64,000 nt of DNA from Macquaria australasica (Eukaryota > Chordata > Actinopteri > Centrarchiformes > Percichthyidae). A program made the position numbers and the translations under genes. This document shows, in pieces, positions 34,372 to 48,174 of this stretch. The stretch spans positions 183,501 to 247,500 of the forward strand of contig SEMN01000121.1 of NCBI GenBank assembly GCA_005408345.1. Reading direction: 5' to 3'. The notes under the pieces are model-generated. The model was not told where the DNA came from, did no database searches, and saw only the letters and a list, made by a program, of their open reading frames with translations. How positions within the stretch are numbered: the first letter of the stretch is position 1; every line of letters starts with the position of its first letter.

Positions 34372-37300
34372 TGCTGTTGTCAGTGCACCATCATGACTCT
34401 CTGTGGTTCAGAGTAGTTGACATTAACTATGAGACCTTTTTAGAGTGTTAGTCATATGAGGAATTAGCTCAAAGCCGCTAATGGGCTGACTTTCAGAGAA
34501 GGACCAAAACATTGTTCTTCTCAAATATGTTAATCTCCCATCTCTGCTCTGTAATCCCCCCCTCCCCAACATACACACACACACTCACACTCTTGCCCTT
34601 GCCTTCTTATCTACCCTTTAGTCATTTTTCCTCCTTGTCTTTTCTCCCTAGTCTTCTCTCCCTTATCTCTAAACAAAATACTCCTCCTTTGTGTCCTTCG
34701 TCTTTTTTTTGTAAATATCGCCTTACCTACTTTTCTCCTACAGTAAGTCAGTCCACTAAATCAGTAGTGGTGTGTTTGTGTGGTAGTCAATATGTATTCT
34801 ATAGTGTGGGTGAATGTGTGGCAGGGAGACAGCCATTGATTAGAAGAACAAACACCAGTATTGACTGTGAATTAAACACAATGGATCTCCTTTTCTGGCC
34901 CTTTATTCTGTCCTGTTCTCTGCTCTCTCCTTAATTGCATTACTTATTACTAGTGGATTTTGTGCGTGCGTGTACTTTATGTGTTGGTTAGTATTCAGAT
35001 GGGTGTCAAGTAAGGTGTTGTGCCACCATGAGGTGCCAGAACAGCTTTAATGTACCTTAGCTTAGATTTACTAGAGGTATCAAACACTATTCTTCCTAAA
35101 AATATCCCTTAATTTGGTGTTTTAATGGTGATAGTGGAGAGCACTATCTTAAGCCTCTTACACTTTATTAAAAAATGTTGCTTACAGTATTGCATCGGCT
35201 TGTGTATTTTGTGGACATGGGTTGTACCAGCCATCTCACTATGAGAATTTGTGTCAGAATTTTGACACAGGCTGTCTTTGGTCAGTGGACATGTCTCACC
35301 ATGCTAATTATATATGAAGCATGTGCATTTGTTCTACACTCAGTTTTTCCTTCAATTTGTCACCTGTCTGTATATATATTTGTGTTTATACTGTCGTGCA
35401 TATTTGTGCATTTGTGAGAGAGCACATGCGACTTTGTCCAGGACCTGTAATCAAGCAGGTTTTCCCTCACAGAACAAGGATCTCAATCTGCTACACTGCT
35501 TTTTATTCCCGCCCTTCTCTCTTTCTTTCTCTCCATGCTTTACCTTCTCACTGTTTGTCTTACTTCAAGTCTATCTTTCTTCAGCTCTCTTTCTCTCCCT
35601 CTCATCTGTGTCCAGTGCTCAGACGGTGGAGCTGGTTGCCCATCTCCATGGTAACAGGGTGATGTTCAAAGAGGGCCGTAGCGGCTTTACCCAGCTGAAT
35701 GCTCACAGGTTCACCGTCCGATCTTGCAGCCACCTCATCAGCCTGTCTGGTGGAATAACAACCTCTTAGAGTAGGGAAAAAGTGTCTTCTAAAATTAGAC
35801 TCCTATGCAATTTGCCAAATATGCCGACTTTGTGTTAAATACTATTTGTTCTAAACCTCGTAATCAAGCTTTCTCTTGTGCTGGAATGGGACCCTATCTC
35901 TTACATTTCAGTGCTGAAGAGACACCTCTGTTTCCTGTTCCTCACATTTAAATGAAGTCCTCTGAATTACGTACAAAGAGAGTTGTGAATTGTGTTGCAG
36001 TGTCAGTAAAGAAAAGTTATTTCTTGACAGTTAACAGACCTCAGTGGGACCCCTGTCTTCCACTTCAAAGAGAATGAACAAAACAAAGTAAATAGATGCA
36101 ATGTAAATGTTTTGTTGTACCATGTAAAATCCGGGGAGTAGCCTTGAATCAGATGCCTATCTTTTGTGTGCAGGCGTGCATGTGTATGCATCACGTGCAC
36201 GTGCCTTTGTGTGTTCTTGAACTCTCCACCCAACTGTTTGTGCTCCCTTTGAAGCGTAGCCCCAGCCTGGTTAATTAGGCTGTTGAATATTCATATGTGA
36301 TTATACATATAGGCCAACGCCCTTATCCGGTGCTGGTTGCTATTAGCATTCACAACAGTGGGAACACGTTAGGCTACTCCACACACACACTCATACTAGC
36401 ACACAGCTTCACAGTTGATGTATAACAAGCAATTTTGTGTGTGAAACCAAGGCGGATGATGGTGTGAAAGGAAGGACTAAGAGAAAGGCTCAAAAGAGAG
36501 ATGGGGTGGAGGAATGTTTGAAAGATAAATGTTGGTGTGTGAATGTGAGTGTGTGAGGGCGGGTGTTGATTTTCAGGATGGACGGAGTCATGGGGAAAGA
36601 GAGAGGAAGATAAAGCTGTGAGTTTGAAGCTATTCTTCCCTCTCAGACAGTTTTATAGGTTTCCAATCTGGGTCTGAATGAGGAAGGAGTCAGCTGCAGC
36701 TCTCTGCCCGTTTCTCTGCTGCTATTAATAGACAGACGTCTGAACCAGTGCCGGTCAAGTTCACTTTTCAAGGGCATTTAAATAAATTAATATAGCTTGA
36801 TAAATTCACCCCTTGAGAAGTAGATATTTTCCTCTCTACAGATGAATGACATCCATGCAATCATGTTTTTTTTTTAAATTTATTTATTATTTATTTTATT
36901 GTCTTTTGTATTTGTGTTGTAGCTGATTGACTTTTGCAGGAAATAGCAGGAAATTCTTTTAACGTTATACTTTAACTGGTTATTATAATACTTATTGGGG
37001 GCTGCACTTGTAGCCTGAATGAGTATATAAGTTTCTTGTCTGTGCAAGAGGTCATGTGCATTTAAATGTACATGTCAGCAGTGACTCACTATGGGTCATC
37101 CTTTGTGTATTTATTTTTGGGCTGCAGCTGGTCCTTCCTCTTTGGGCTGGTGTGTTTTTGTGTGTGAGAGAGACATTAGTGTGGGTGGGCATGCACGTGT
37201 ATCTGTGCTGTTTTCTCAGCCGTTGCAGGATTGCCACGTACTTGGTCAGTCAGTCGATGAGGATGTTCTGTTCATCCTTCACCCACATGTGTGTTCCTCA

Positions 37301-39650
37301 GACACTGTTAATATCTTCGGTCTACATTGTTTGCTTTGACTGAGGCAACTGTCAGTATTAGGTCAGAAAAAGACTTCCTTGACTTGTGTTGTCAAAATAC
37401 ACCACTGTGCACCCTTATAAGAAATGATGTGTTTGGTTTTCTTCTCTTTACTCAGGGTGGTCAGTAGATTGTTGACAAAGGGAAATTGCTCTTTCTGAGA
37501 GAGGGAGTGCGGAGAAAACAGGCAGACAGACTGACAGAGGGCATGCTCTGCATCCCTGCCACTCCCTGCTCAGTCTACATGTATATCATTTGTGTGACTC
37601 TGATGAATTATGGATGAGGCCATAGATCGCTGAGCTCAGCTCTGCTCCACTGACCCACTTAGAACACACATGCACACACAATTCAAATCTGATCACAACC
37701 TCTAGGGGAATATCGTCATATTTTCTCTCCACTAATAACCAGAACCATTCCTCTCAATCTCATGTGTGTCAGAATCCTATGAATCCTTCATATTTTCACT
37801 GTTTGCATCCAATCAGAAAGGCGAACTGGGAAACTGGAAGATTACCTCTAGACCACTGAAACAACATTGGCAGTATATTTGTTTCTGTTCAGGCAAATAA
37901 TGCAGTTGAAAATGTTCCATCTGATTTGACATAGCATCACAAATATGCTTTTTCTGCACACTGACATAGACACACATCTTATCTACCCTTGACTCCCACT
38001 TTTTCTAATCTCCTCTCATGATCTCCTGTCTTGAAATATTATATAACCACAAGGGTTACACCATTTGCCGCCCTCACTCTTGCAATTTCTGCTGTTCATC
38101 TCTTTGACATTTCCTCCCTTCCTCCCTGTTCTCATTATCAGCCCACAAGGCACCTGTGTGCCTTGATGTGACTGCCACATCAGGTCTGAATTATGTTACG
38201 TAAAGGGCTGCATGTTTAACAGTAGGAGGAGTGATAATGAAAGAATGCAATAAAAAGAAGAGTTATTGACAGGAAACCTGTGAGGAAATGGTTGCAGTCA
38301 AAGACAGACCAGTAACAGAATCAGTTGTCCATAGAGCAGATGACACACACTGTGTAGCATATTTTGAGCTCTAGCTCCCCCTCGTGGACTTAGGCTGTAG
38401 TTGGTTGTAATATTCAAGTTGGCTTTAGTAGGCTGTGATATCCATTTGTTGTAATATTCTATTCTGTTTAAATGGTATAATAATCCACATTTAATCCCTG
38501 GAATAGCAATTCACCAAGCCTAGTACAGGGGAATGTCTTATGGACTGTTACAATTTAATATAATTGAAAGTAGATCTCTTTACTTTCTGTGTTCAGTATG
38601 GTGGACTATATGGTGCATCAGACATGGAGGAGAATGGGGAAAGCACTCAACTTTCACACAAAATTGAGCTTGATTCAGTCTCAACTCTGATCTTGACTAT
38701 GATCCTTCTCTAGGGAGAACCCTAAGAATTAACCTGTGTATTTCCAAAATCATGGAAATTACAGTATGATGGTGAGCTCAGTTTTGGAAGTTAGCTTCAG
38801 TACATGAGTCTCCATTACATTGTTAGATAACCTGAGAGGGCAATGAGAGAATGTCCTCTAAGATTTTCATTAGATTATATCTGTCAAACGCTGATGAGCG
38901 CTATTAGCCAAATGCCAATCCTCATTATCTGTCCTCCTGTTATGAAATCTACTGCTTCTTTGTGGCCTAATTCACACAGTGGAGTCTTGCTAAAACTTCC
39001 CAAACAGTGCCCATGTCCCAACCCATCAGATAAGTTTGTGAGGTTAATGTGGGGCCACAATATGGGGTATGGGGTTTGGGTGGAGAGGACAAGAAAACTG
39101 AGAAAGGTGCCAGACCAAATAATCTTTCAGAGCCAAAAAGCTGGGACTGTTTGTTCTAGATTTTTCATCTTCCTGCTTATGAATGGGTTGGCAGTGTGTT
39201 TGGGCCTGCATACTTCCCCATGGTACTCTGGGTATTGTACAGCATCCAGACAGACCAACTCTGCATTTTGGGCCCGTGCCCTTTCTGTGTCCATGTTGCA
39301 TAACCAGGATGGGTTGAGTATAAACAGAAGCAGCTCCAACAAATACCAACCACCACCAATGGACAAACATTGTTTCTCCCCATGTACCCACTCTGTTTCT
39401 CTTCACGTACACACACTACTTTGCACATACACACTTTTCTCAATCCATGTACCCACACTGTCTCTTACACATATCACACCATCACCTGCTAATTCATACT
39501 GGATTTTTGAGGCAGATACAATATTGATAGCTGATATATCTGATAGATATACAAATAACCTAAATAAACAAAAGATCCCTTAAATAATTGTTACCACGAT
39601 GTGTACTGAGCGGGACATAAATTGCTGCTGGAGGTAAATTGGGATGCCAT

Positions 39651-39666
39651 ATACATGTACATGTAT
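39651..39666. other. Perfect 16-bp palindrome
   Basis: ATACATGTACATGTAT is its own reverse complement. It lies in an intron and is most likely a chance or simple-repeat by-product. Confidence 0.7.
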
Positions 39667-39789
39667 TTTATAGTGTCTTCTCCCTACACTTTCAAAATGC
39701 ACAGGCAATAACCCAAACAGATGTGCTACATTCACTGTCAAAGGTTCAGAGAGTATACTGTACCTTAGCAAACCCTCATACTGCACACA

Positions 39790-40078
39790 TGTGCTGTATT
39801 TTCATGAACACTGACCTGTAACCAGCTGTACTTACCATAGATCAGCTGTAGGGTTTTTATGACTATTTCTTTAGTAGAAAGTAGTTCCAATGAAAACAGT
39901 TGGTTATTAAGTTTTTCAAAGGTCATTCTTCTGTGCTTTGAGCACCAAAAATGAAATTCCAAGTCGGATATCTCAAAATGTGGCCAAATTGGACAAAATA
40001 TATCTACATGGCTAGATGCCACAAGTGGTTAGTGAGAAAATATGTTTTTTTGTGATTTGGGTGAACCGACATTTTAAA
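39790..40078 (-). repeat. Probable old dispersed teleost repeat
   Basis: The segment ends in 'ttttttgtgatttgggtgaa' followed by 'ccgacattttaa', a tail that I associate with several interspersed fish repeats, and contains 'agtcggatatctcaaaatg'. Boundaries are uncertain and no inverted ends were found. Confidence 0.35.
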
Positions 40079-43000
40079 CACTAATGGCACAGACATGCAT
40101 ACTTCTCTGACGTAACTGACTGTTATCTGTGTCCAGACAGGGAATGAGACTGAGAACACTTAATTGTTTGGGTTGTTGTTATTGTCGTTTGTTTGTTTTC
40201 CTTCCTGCCTGCCTCTTGTAGATGCCAGTATTAGAGTTGGCTACTAAGATGTTTCACGCTCTCCGACCTCGGCAGTCATAATGGCCCCTGTGTATGAAGT
40301 GCCCAGAGGTTTATGTAACTGCTAATAGGACCATTAATTATACTGGAGCTTAGACTAGGGAGGAGGGTGCTTCTATTTATGGGGAAGGTATTGTTTAACA
40401 AGGTCTGTGCCCCAAGTCATGGTTGTCTCCTCTCTCAGGCTTGAATTACCCCCAGTCCGTGCAGACAATGCTCCCGCTCTTCTGCCTTTACGTAACCTCT
40501 CACACCCCCAAACCATGCCACAGCATAACCCATCACATTTTGGGGAAAAATCTAAAGCCTTATAACATTATGTAGTCCCAATTGCAATAGCTCTCACACC
40601 TGATTCAATTCAAGTTTTATGTTTTACTCTCACTCTCTATATGGCTCTCTGTTTATCATGCTCACTCAATTCACCAGTCCAGTTACATCAGAGCTTGTCT
40701 CTTCCCTTTCTCGTCTGGATTCTTCCAGAACTTTCTGGCTGTGTAGCATCCGCCTGGCCTCAGTTCAGCACCAGGCTCTGTCCTCCGAATGACAATGAGT
40801 ATTATGTATTATGAGAATCTTGTTGCCTCTGTCCGCTGGCTGAGGAAACATCTCCGCACAAGTTGTTCTCTGTGCCTTCATGTGTGAGCTCATCAGTCAG
40901 AGCATTGTCCATTCAAAATGTACAGTACATCTGTTTTCAAACCAGAAACCAGAAAAGTATTGTGTGTAAAACATCAGATTTTTGATACATTTTACTGTAA
41001 TAGTTTGATTAAAAGGGGTGGCAACACGTACACTGTCATATTTTACTATTTCTATAGCTCCATATTTTGGATATGGGTGAAGCTTGCCACTGTTGTATAC
41101 TTGTTTGCTCTCATAGAAGCAAGAAAGTTGCTACATTTTGATAGCTAGCAATGAACTATATAATTACTGCATCTTAATTTCAAGTGTCTGTCTCCTCAAA
41201 ATACTCAATTTTCAACAGTAATAATAGTATTTGTCTTTTTGTGCCCAGCCGACACATGAAATAGACAGGCATAGAAATTATTACAAACACAATAGTTTAG
41301 ATCTGTCAATCTTTATTCACCATGATGAAGCTGTACAACTTGCCGCATTGTCATCTATTTAGGTCCATTATTAGTCTATCTTACTGTTCCTAGTGCATTT
41401 TGTAGTGTAAGAAAATGTTCACAGGTAACATAATACCGTAAGATTTTTTTAATTCCAAAATGTTCAAAGTAAAATGGAGGCCAACTAGGCCTTAGATCTG
41501 CAATGTATTAAGCGAGTTTTAAAAGAAAGTTTAATGTGTCTCCATAACATCTTTTGAATTTGATACTGTGTAACTGGTGCTTTACAGTGATTTTTGCATA
41601 AATATCATATATATTCTGTGTTCCCATTCATTGCAATAGGAGCTCCTAAACTATAGATCACATGATACTATAGTAACCTAGAGTCCTTCTGTCGGGTGTG
41701 TCATAGATAAGCATGCCTGCTCTGGATTGGCCACATACATCACCAGTTCAGCAGGTCATGCCCCCTTAACACATGGAGAGAGAGAGAGAATCAAATTGGG
41801 CCATTGTTTTGTCTGCAAGGCACATCTGTCTCGAACCCATTAAATGGGGCGCCACAAAAGGATCTCAACAAAGGTTTTTTACTAAACTAGTTTGATATTC
41901 TCACACTCTCGCACATAAAGATTTTAGGACTGGTACACAACCCAGATCCCAGATGTTTTCTACATCCAGTTCTATTGTTAAGTGGAGAACAGAACAGAAA
42001 ACATGACATCTAATGAATAATAAGCACAGTCTTATGCAGTCAGTAACAAGATGCATAACTTTTCCAAATCTGTCCCTACAAATTGGAACACTGTGTCTTA
42101 GAAATCATATTTGAATAGAAAATTAAATTTCTAATTTAATTCTAATAACACATTGCAAAGATGAATCTTTTTTTTTTTTCCAAGAATTCTATTACCATCT
42201 TAGTTAACATGTAGCTAACATTAATTTCTGCCAATGTAAGTAACACCTAAGGCAGGTCACAGCTGTTCTTTCTGTCCCCTATTTTTGACCAGCTAATGTG
42301 GCAGTAATAAGGGAAAACAGCCCTTGAGGCCAACATATCCATTTTCTAGTTAGCTTTTGTGCATCAGTCACTTGTCAGGGCATGAGTATACCCCCCTCTG
42401 TGAATTTGTCATTGCGGAGCCACTCTGCTATTTGGGGTATGTGACTGAGGCATGCTACCAGAGAGTGTGTAAAGATGTCCTGAGTCACCCCTGAAAGCTT
42501 GAGTATTCCTGGACTGACAGGAGCTGCTGGGGGCCACACAGCCTCCATAGGAGACTCAGACCTCAGACTGGAATGACACTGAGGGAATGAATGTAATGCG
42601 TTCATGTCTGCAAGGAACTTGTTAGTTAGAAGATCTAGCATGGGATTCCCTTAAGTGACTAATGACTGACAGTTAAAGTCATCTGCAAGAAAACTACCTT
42701 TTGATGATTTTAACTTTTATTAGTTCCTGGATGATGTACATTTACTTATGGGCCCTGTCCAGGAACCAGCTGCACCAGCTGTTCTTAAGTTAGAACTTAG
42801 CCTTACAAAGGTGTTTACTAAATGGAGATTTACCCATCACTAAATTAAAACGGGTTGCACCACACGAACTTCTTATATGGAGATTAGTTGTTTCTAAATT
42901 TTTACCCCTACTAACTGGCTGCCAGGTGTAACTAGGTAAATGAACTAGTTTACTAGGTTAGCTGACAGAATACCGCTGACGTTAGCTTGCTAATATTATT

Positions 43001-44578
43001 TGCTTGTTTAGATTTAGAGGTAATACGGTTGACATATTGTCATAGCTAAATTTACAAAGGATTTTAAGAGTTTGATATGTCATTTGCCCCATAAAACTGT
43101 TGATTTTGGCATATATGTTACAGCTTGTGATTCTACAGTGACTTCCTGTTTACATAGTTGATTGCTCTTGATTAGATGGTGCTACAGATGTTTTCTAACA
43201 ACCGACTTACGTGCGCAAGTGTGTGTCCGCTTGCTTGAATTAAGTTATAAAGACAGTGAAAAATACATATGCGTGAATAGAAAGTGTCACAAGTGAAGAG
43301 AAGTAAAGGGAATATTACTTTAGCAATGTGCAGCTTTGGAATAACCTACTTTCTTTTGCAATGTTAGGACTGGACACAGACTTTAAACGACTGATGCCAT
43401 GTGTCCCTTTGATTCAATACTGGGGTCAAACCTACATGTCACACACTTCCACTTCCATCTGAGCAAGTTGGGTTTGTTCTTACATAAGCAGCCTTTTCCC
43501 TAAATCCTACCCTCTCCCTCCCGGTCCCCTAACTCCTCCCACTCTCTCATTAAAGCCTGTATTCATGCTCTCCTCTCCCCCTCCCTCCTGTCGGCTTCTG
43601 CACAGAAGTCTTTAGTAGCCCTTGTCCTGCCTTACCCCCCTACGCTCCCTGCTTTGCTTTTTCTCCCTAATTGGTTTGTACACTTTTGGAAGTGATGGCT
43701 CACAAACACCAAGATTTTATCTTGGAGAACCATGCACCGAAGCTCATAAAATGCTGTTTGTGGGAGCATTTGAATATGAATTTGCATGTGTTTTAAGGCA
43801 GTGAAGGTGACCAACGTGAGACTGTTAACCATTGAATTTTGATAGTGATCTCAGGTCAAAATGAAAATATCCATTCGTCGAAGTGGATAATTTAATTTCC
43901 ACCTGACATTTTACTACCTGTACGAATAAGATAAAAATCTACAGTGACATTTGATAGTGACACTTTTCCCACAGTTAATGGTGCCTATGAACTGTTTTCT
44001 GTAAACATAATTCATTGTTTGCCTTACTGATTTATCATTCTAGTAAAAATGATCACGGTGCTGTGAAATTGCAGTAGAATATTACCAAAGCAGAAGTGGA
44101 AGCCCTTCTTTCGTCAGTGGAAGTGCAGTTATAGGCTATGGTCATGTGTGCACACATATGCACAGTTTTGAATAGCAGCTTTGTAATCATCATATGACTG
44201 TGTAATCTCTGTAATCTGGGTTTTTTCATGGGTGCAGGTTTATTCTCCACCTTAAACCAAAACTGTCCACTCCTTTGCATGTTTATTTCATGTTATACAA
44301 CTATGTGAAAAACATGCCACTTTAAGCACAGTTCAGGAAGTTCAGTATGTGTTATTATTGGTCAGCAGAACCATTTGGTCTAACCCTGTTTGTTGGCGCA
44401 CACATGGCAGCGGAAGGTGATTCATTACAGCATGATCACTCAGGAAACTGATTGGCTGTGACAATCAAACTGTGATAATTGAAAGGCGGAGTGCAAGATT
44501 TTTCTCCCTTTCTTTCTGCCTGAGCTAGCCACTGTTTTGGAGCTGAGCTGGCCTAGAAACAGAAGAACAGAAGAAAAG

Positions 44579-44595
44579 CCCCCCCCCCCCCCCCC
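44579..44595 (+). repeat. Poly-C run
   Basis: Seventeen consecutive C residues, followed by a C/T-rich stretch to about 44760. It lies in the presumed promoter/5' UTR zone of the third candidate first exon. Confidence 0.95.
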
Positions 44596-45356
44596 TTCAC
44601 AAAGCTTTCTCACAACCCCTCTCTCCTTTGCTCCCTCTCTCGCTTCGTCTCCCTCTCAGTGACAGCTCCTGGTGGGCTCTTTTTTTCTTGCCTGCTCCCT
44701 CGCTCCCTTCACATCCGTCCTCTGGATCTCTGCCTCTCTTTTCTCCCTCTGAGGATTTTATCCCCGATGGACTCTTTGAACACTCAACTTTACAGTAAAC
44801 TCTTCCTTCTTTTAACCCTGCCTCCATCCGACCCTGCAAGTCTTCATCCGATTAACCACCCCGGCTCTGTCACCCCAAACCCGCATCAGACGGACCCTTT
44901 GCTCCAGAGGACTCCTTGTTCTCCCACTAATGCATGCTGTCGGTGGGAGTCGTGCTTGGTGAAGCGCATGTGTGTGTTCCATAGGCTCTCTGCCGGTTGC
45001 TGCGTACTGTGGAGCGTGTGTTAGCACTGAAACGTGGTCATGGGCTTTGAGGAGCGGCTGCTCTGTGAACCAGCAGCACAACACTCCCTAGACTCTGATG
45101 CTATCAGTTCATTGCTGGAGGGACTGAGCACTCTATGGATTCTGGATTTTCAATCAAGCCTACAGTAATTCCTAAGAGTCTCCACTTCCTTGTTGTCAAG
45201 TGGAGTTTTTGTCCAGTGGACTTTGTTTGGGAGAAGTGTCCTGAGTGATGAGTGCTCTCCCAGGGCCACACTCTTCCCCTCTCCCCCGGCTGTGGTCGTC
45301 TCCCGAGGGACCCACAAACAGATAGACCTAACTAAATTCCAGTCCAAGCTGTGCGC

Positions 45357-45392
45357 ATGCGTCTCCTTGCCATGGAGGTCATCCTCAACCTG
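45357..45392 (+). CDS. tmcc1: tmcc1 alternative first coding exon B (candidate)
   Basis: Twelve codons, MRLLAMEVILNL, run from ATG to a GTAACT donor (45393) in phase 0, the only phase that can join the exon at 51848. The ~850 bases upstream (44500-45350) are C/T-rich and unlike intron sequence further left, with GC-richer blocks, as expected of a 5' UTR and promoter. The peptide is hydrophobic rather than basic. Spliced to the common module it gives about 478 residues. Support is positional and by phase only; I do not recall this N-terminus from another species. Confidence 0.4.
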
Positions 45393-48003
45393 GTAACTGC
45401 TGACACCGCTCCACTTCCTGCTCCCACCACCGTGAGTCTCCACCTGTATCTAGTGTGTGTTCATGGTCATCATTGTCATCATTTTCATCATTTATGTTTT
45501 GAGGTTTTGACTCATTGCATCCACTTCCTCAATGATTCAACACACGTGTACATGTGTTTACATTGATATGGTGTTTATGTGGCTACTCACCTGTTAAAAT
45601 GGGTGCGTTACGTGTCCTGTGTTTTGTAACAAAATATGATACTGCGTTGAAACCATAAAAGGCGTTTCAGAAACGTATCAGCCACAAAATCTGGTAGGAG
45701 ACCAATCTCATGGTGTGAAAAGGATTTTGTCTGGAAATCGTAGGGATTTAAAGTCTTTGTTATGATAGTGGGGCGCTAGAAAAGCCTCTGTTTTTGTTTT
45801 GGGTTTTTTCCTCTTTCTCCCCAGACCTGCACTCTCAGCTGCTGATGTGTGTTTCTTTTGGATGGGAACACGAAGGGCTTTTCTCACACCCTCTGAATTC
45901 CTTAGGAAATGCACTGGCAGACATCAGCTGTGTGTGTGTGTGTGTGTGCGTGCGTGCCTGTCTGTTGTGCATGATTATTAGTGCAACTTTGTGTTGGGTG
46001 CTAATTCACGAGTGCATGTGTTGAGCAAACTGCCTCTAGTCAAGCATCACATGGAGTTATGTAATTTTCCATATCTGGTGAATGGGGTTCATTGTGGTCA
46101 CATTGGATCCCCTTAAAGGAAACAGAAAGTGGATTTCCATTAAAAACATCTCTTTTGTGTCAATTTCAGCACTGCTTAATTTGGCCTGCCTGGGTGGGAA
46201 CTGAAACCACGAGGAAATGAAAAGGAGATGACAGGAAAAAGGTTTAGGGTTACATATGGCACAGATTTGTCACGTGCACTGATAACTAAACAATAAATAA
46301 CTAAGTGCAGCTACACACTCCATAGACCCACATGCACTTCACTGCATGCTTATGTCATCTCTGCCCCACCACACACAGTCAGGCCGCAAATGGATGCATT
46401 TTTATCTGTTTAATAAAAGACATCGGGATCACTACTGTCATGTTGCTGCTATGACAACCATTCTCTGATCCTTAGACTGCAAGGGTTAAAGATCAAACCA
46501 GCTAATCAGGAGTGTGAAGTTCAGTCAGTCAGAGATGATTGGCTTCAATGCCTGATGAGTGATGAGGTGAGAGAGATACAAGTGGTATAAATGGAGAGAA
46601 GTCAGCTGTAAAATGCAAAATGACTTACAGGTGGATGGATCACAGAAATTATTTAGGCCTAGCACTAAGCATACACCTAAAAACCCTGTTTCTTATGTCT
46701 GCCATGGATCCAAGGTCCCGTCTCTCATGGATATTGGACTCTGTAGATAAGCTGGGTTGGAGAGCCAGCTAGCCCTGGTAAAACTCAGATGTGCCGTGAC
46801 TTCTCAGTGCTCCACCTTTTCCATACTTTGGAGAATACTGTAATAGGAGAGGTGTAGAGCAGAACAGATTTCCCAGAAAGAAACCTGAAGTTACAGTATC
46901 GTGGTAGTATCACTCTTACATCTTGGCACATGAAACCGCTGCTTCACAAGAAACACAAGCTGACATCACAGGAAGCTCACAAACACTCTGCAGGAATGCG
47001 AGGCATAACGACCAACAAGGTACTGTACTTTTGCACTCACACCTACAGATGGCAGAAACTTGACTTTGACCATTGAGAACATAACCGTTTTTTATGTAAA
47101 AGAAAATAGAAAGAGGGTAAGATAACTTAGGCGTTTCAGACCAAAATGTTTATATCCAAAACAATCACAGCGCGGCTCAGTGCTGTGTTTTATGATTGCC
47201 ATGTTTACATTAAATATTATATTCAAGACCAATATATAAGCTGTTAGTCTAAAACATAACAAATATTAGAATTTTGTTTCATTCTTTTTTCATTTTTCTG
47301 TAAAAATACATCCTTAAACAAGCCACAGTCAAGAGTGGAAATGGGGTTCAAATACCACTCGCCCTGATCTGGTTAGGGTATAGATATCAATCGGTGTGTG
47401 TGACAAGAAGCTTAAGACTGTGTCTGTTTCCACTCTCTGGCCATCAGAACATCTCGACATTAACTGAACCTGAACTCACCTGAGTCATCTGACAAAACAA
47501 CAAACACATTAAACAGGACTTAGAGGAGAAGAAAACGGGGTGACATGAGTGAAGCCATGGGGCAGAGAGAAAAGAGAACTGAGAGATTGCCCCAAAAAAT
47601 AGGAAAGGGTCTTATGACAGCATCAGTCCATTTTCTGCTCTATGACCTACATTGAGCTGACAGGAATTTGGGGCTTATGTGTGTCCTGTGTGACTGAGAG
47701 AGAGATATTGAGATGGGGCAGTACAAGATGTTCTTGTTGCGTGTATCTAATTATGTGTGATGCATATCTAACAACATTAGCCCGGTAATGCTTTCTAAAT
47801 GCCTGTTTGTGTGAGACATATTGCCGTAGGTCTGAGTCTTTAGGTTTGGCTTGGCTTTTCCCAGGCCTCTGGTGGATCTAAGGTAAGTCAGCGTTGCACT
47901 TTCATGGCTCTAACCAGCTTTACGTGGATCAGAGGCTGTTGCACAACCATGTCCACCAGCAGGCGGACCCAGTTTTGGACATGGGTGGAGTGAGAACAAA
48001 ATT

Positions 48004-48004
<1 letters not shown>

Positions 48005-48038
<34 letters not shown>
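48005..48038 (+). repeat. (TG)n microsatellite
   Basis: About 16 TG units with one early interruption (TTTG). Confidence 0.92.
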
Positions 48039-48039
<1 letters not shown>

Positions 48040-48139
48040 ATGCAAGGAGCCATACGGCAGTGGACAGGTCCATGCAGACTCCTTTGTCTTTCTTACTGAT
48101 AAAGCCTAATCAGAGTGGGATCAGGCAGCCCCACAATTA

Positions 48140-48141
<2 letters not shown>

Positions 48142-48172
<31 letters not shown>
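48142..48172 (+). repeat. (CA)n microsatellite
   Basis: About 15 CA units. It sits 105 bases after a TG array of similar length, so the two can pair as inverted repeats. Confidence 0.92.

Positions 48173-48174
<2 letters not shown>

Larger units (their letters stand above)
30651..45356 (+). other. tmcc1: tmcc1 intron segment
   Basis: No further gene seen in this 14.7 kb. It holds a MITE (32397-32870), a TG array (34331-34369), a probable old repeat (39790-40078), a 246-codon unexplained open frame (38843-39583) and plain intronic sequence. About 33760-33960 and 40200-40450 are free of simple repeats and somewhat GC-richer, so they are candidates for conserved non-coding elements. About 42750-42990 has a repeat-like texture without clear ends. 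Confidence 0.6.

Noticed and set aside
35602..35769. Exon-like segment after a 'ctctcatctgtgtccag' acceptor
   Set aside because: The acceptor looks good, but the phase-0 frame meets a stop after 12 codons and no donor fits. The open frame in another phase resembles no TMCC sequence.
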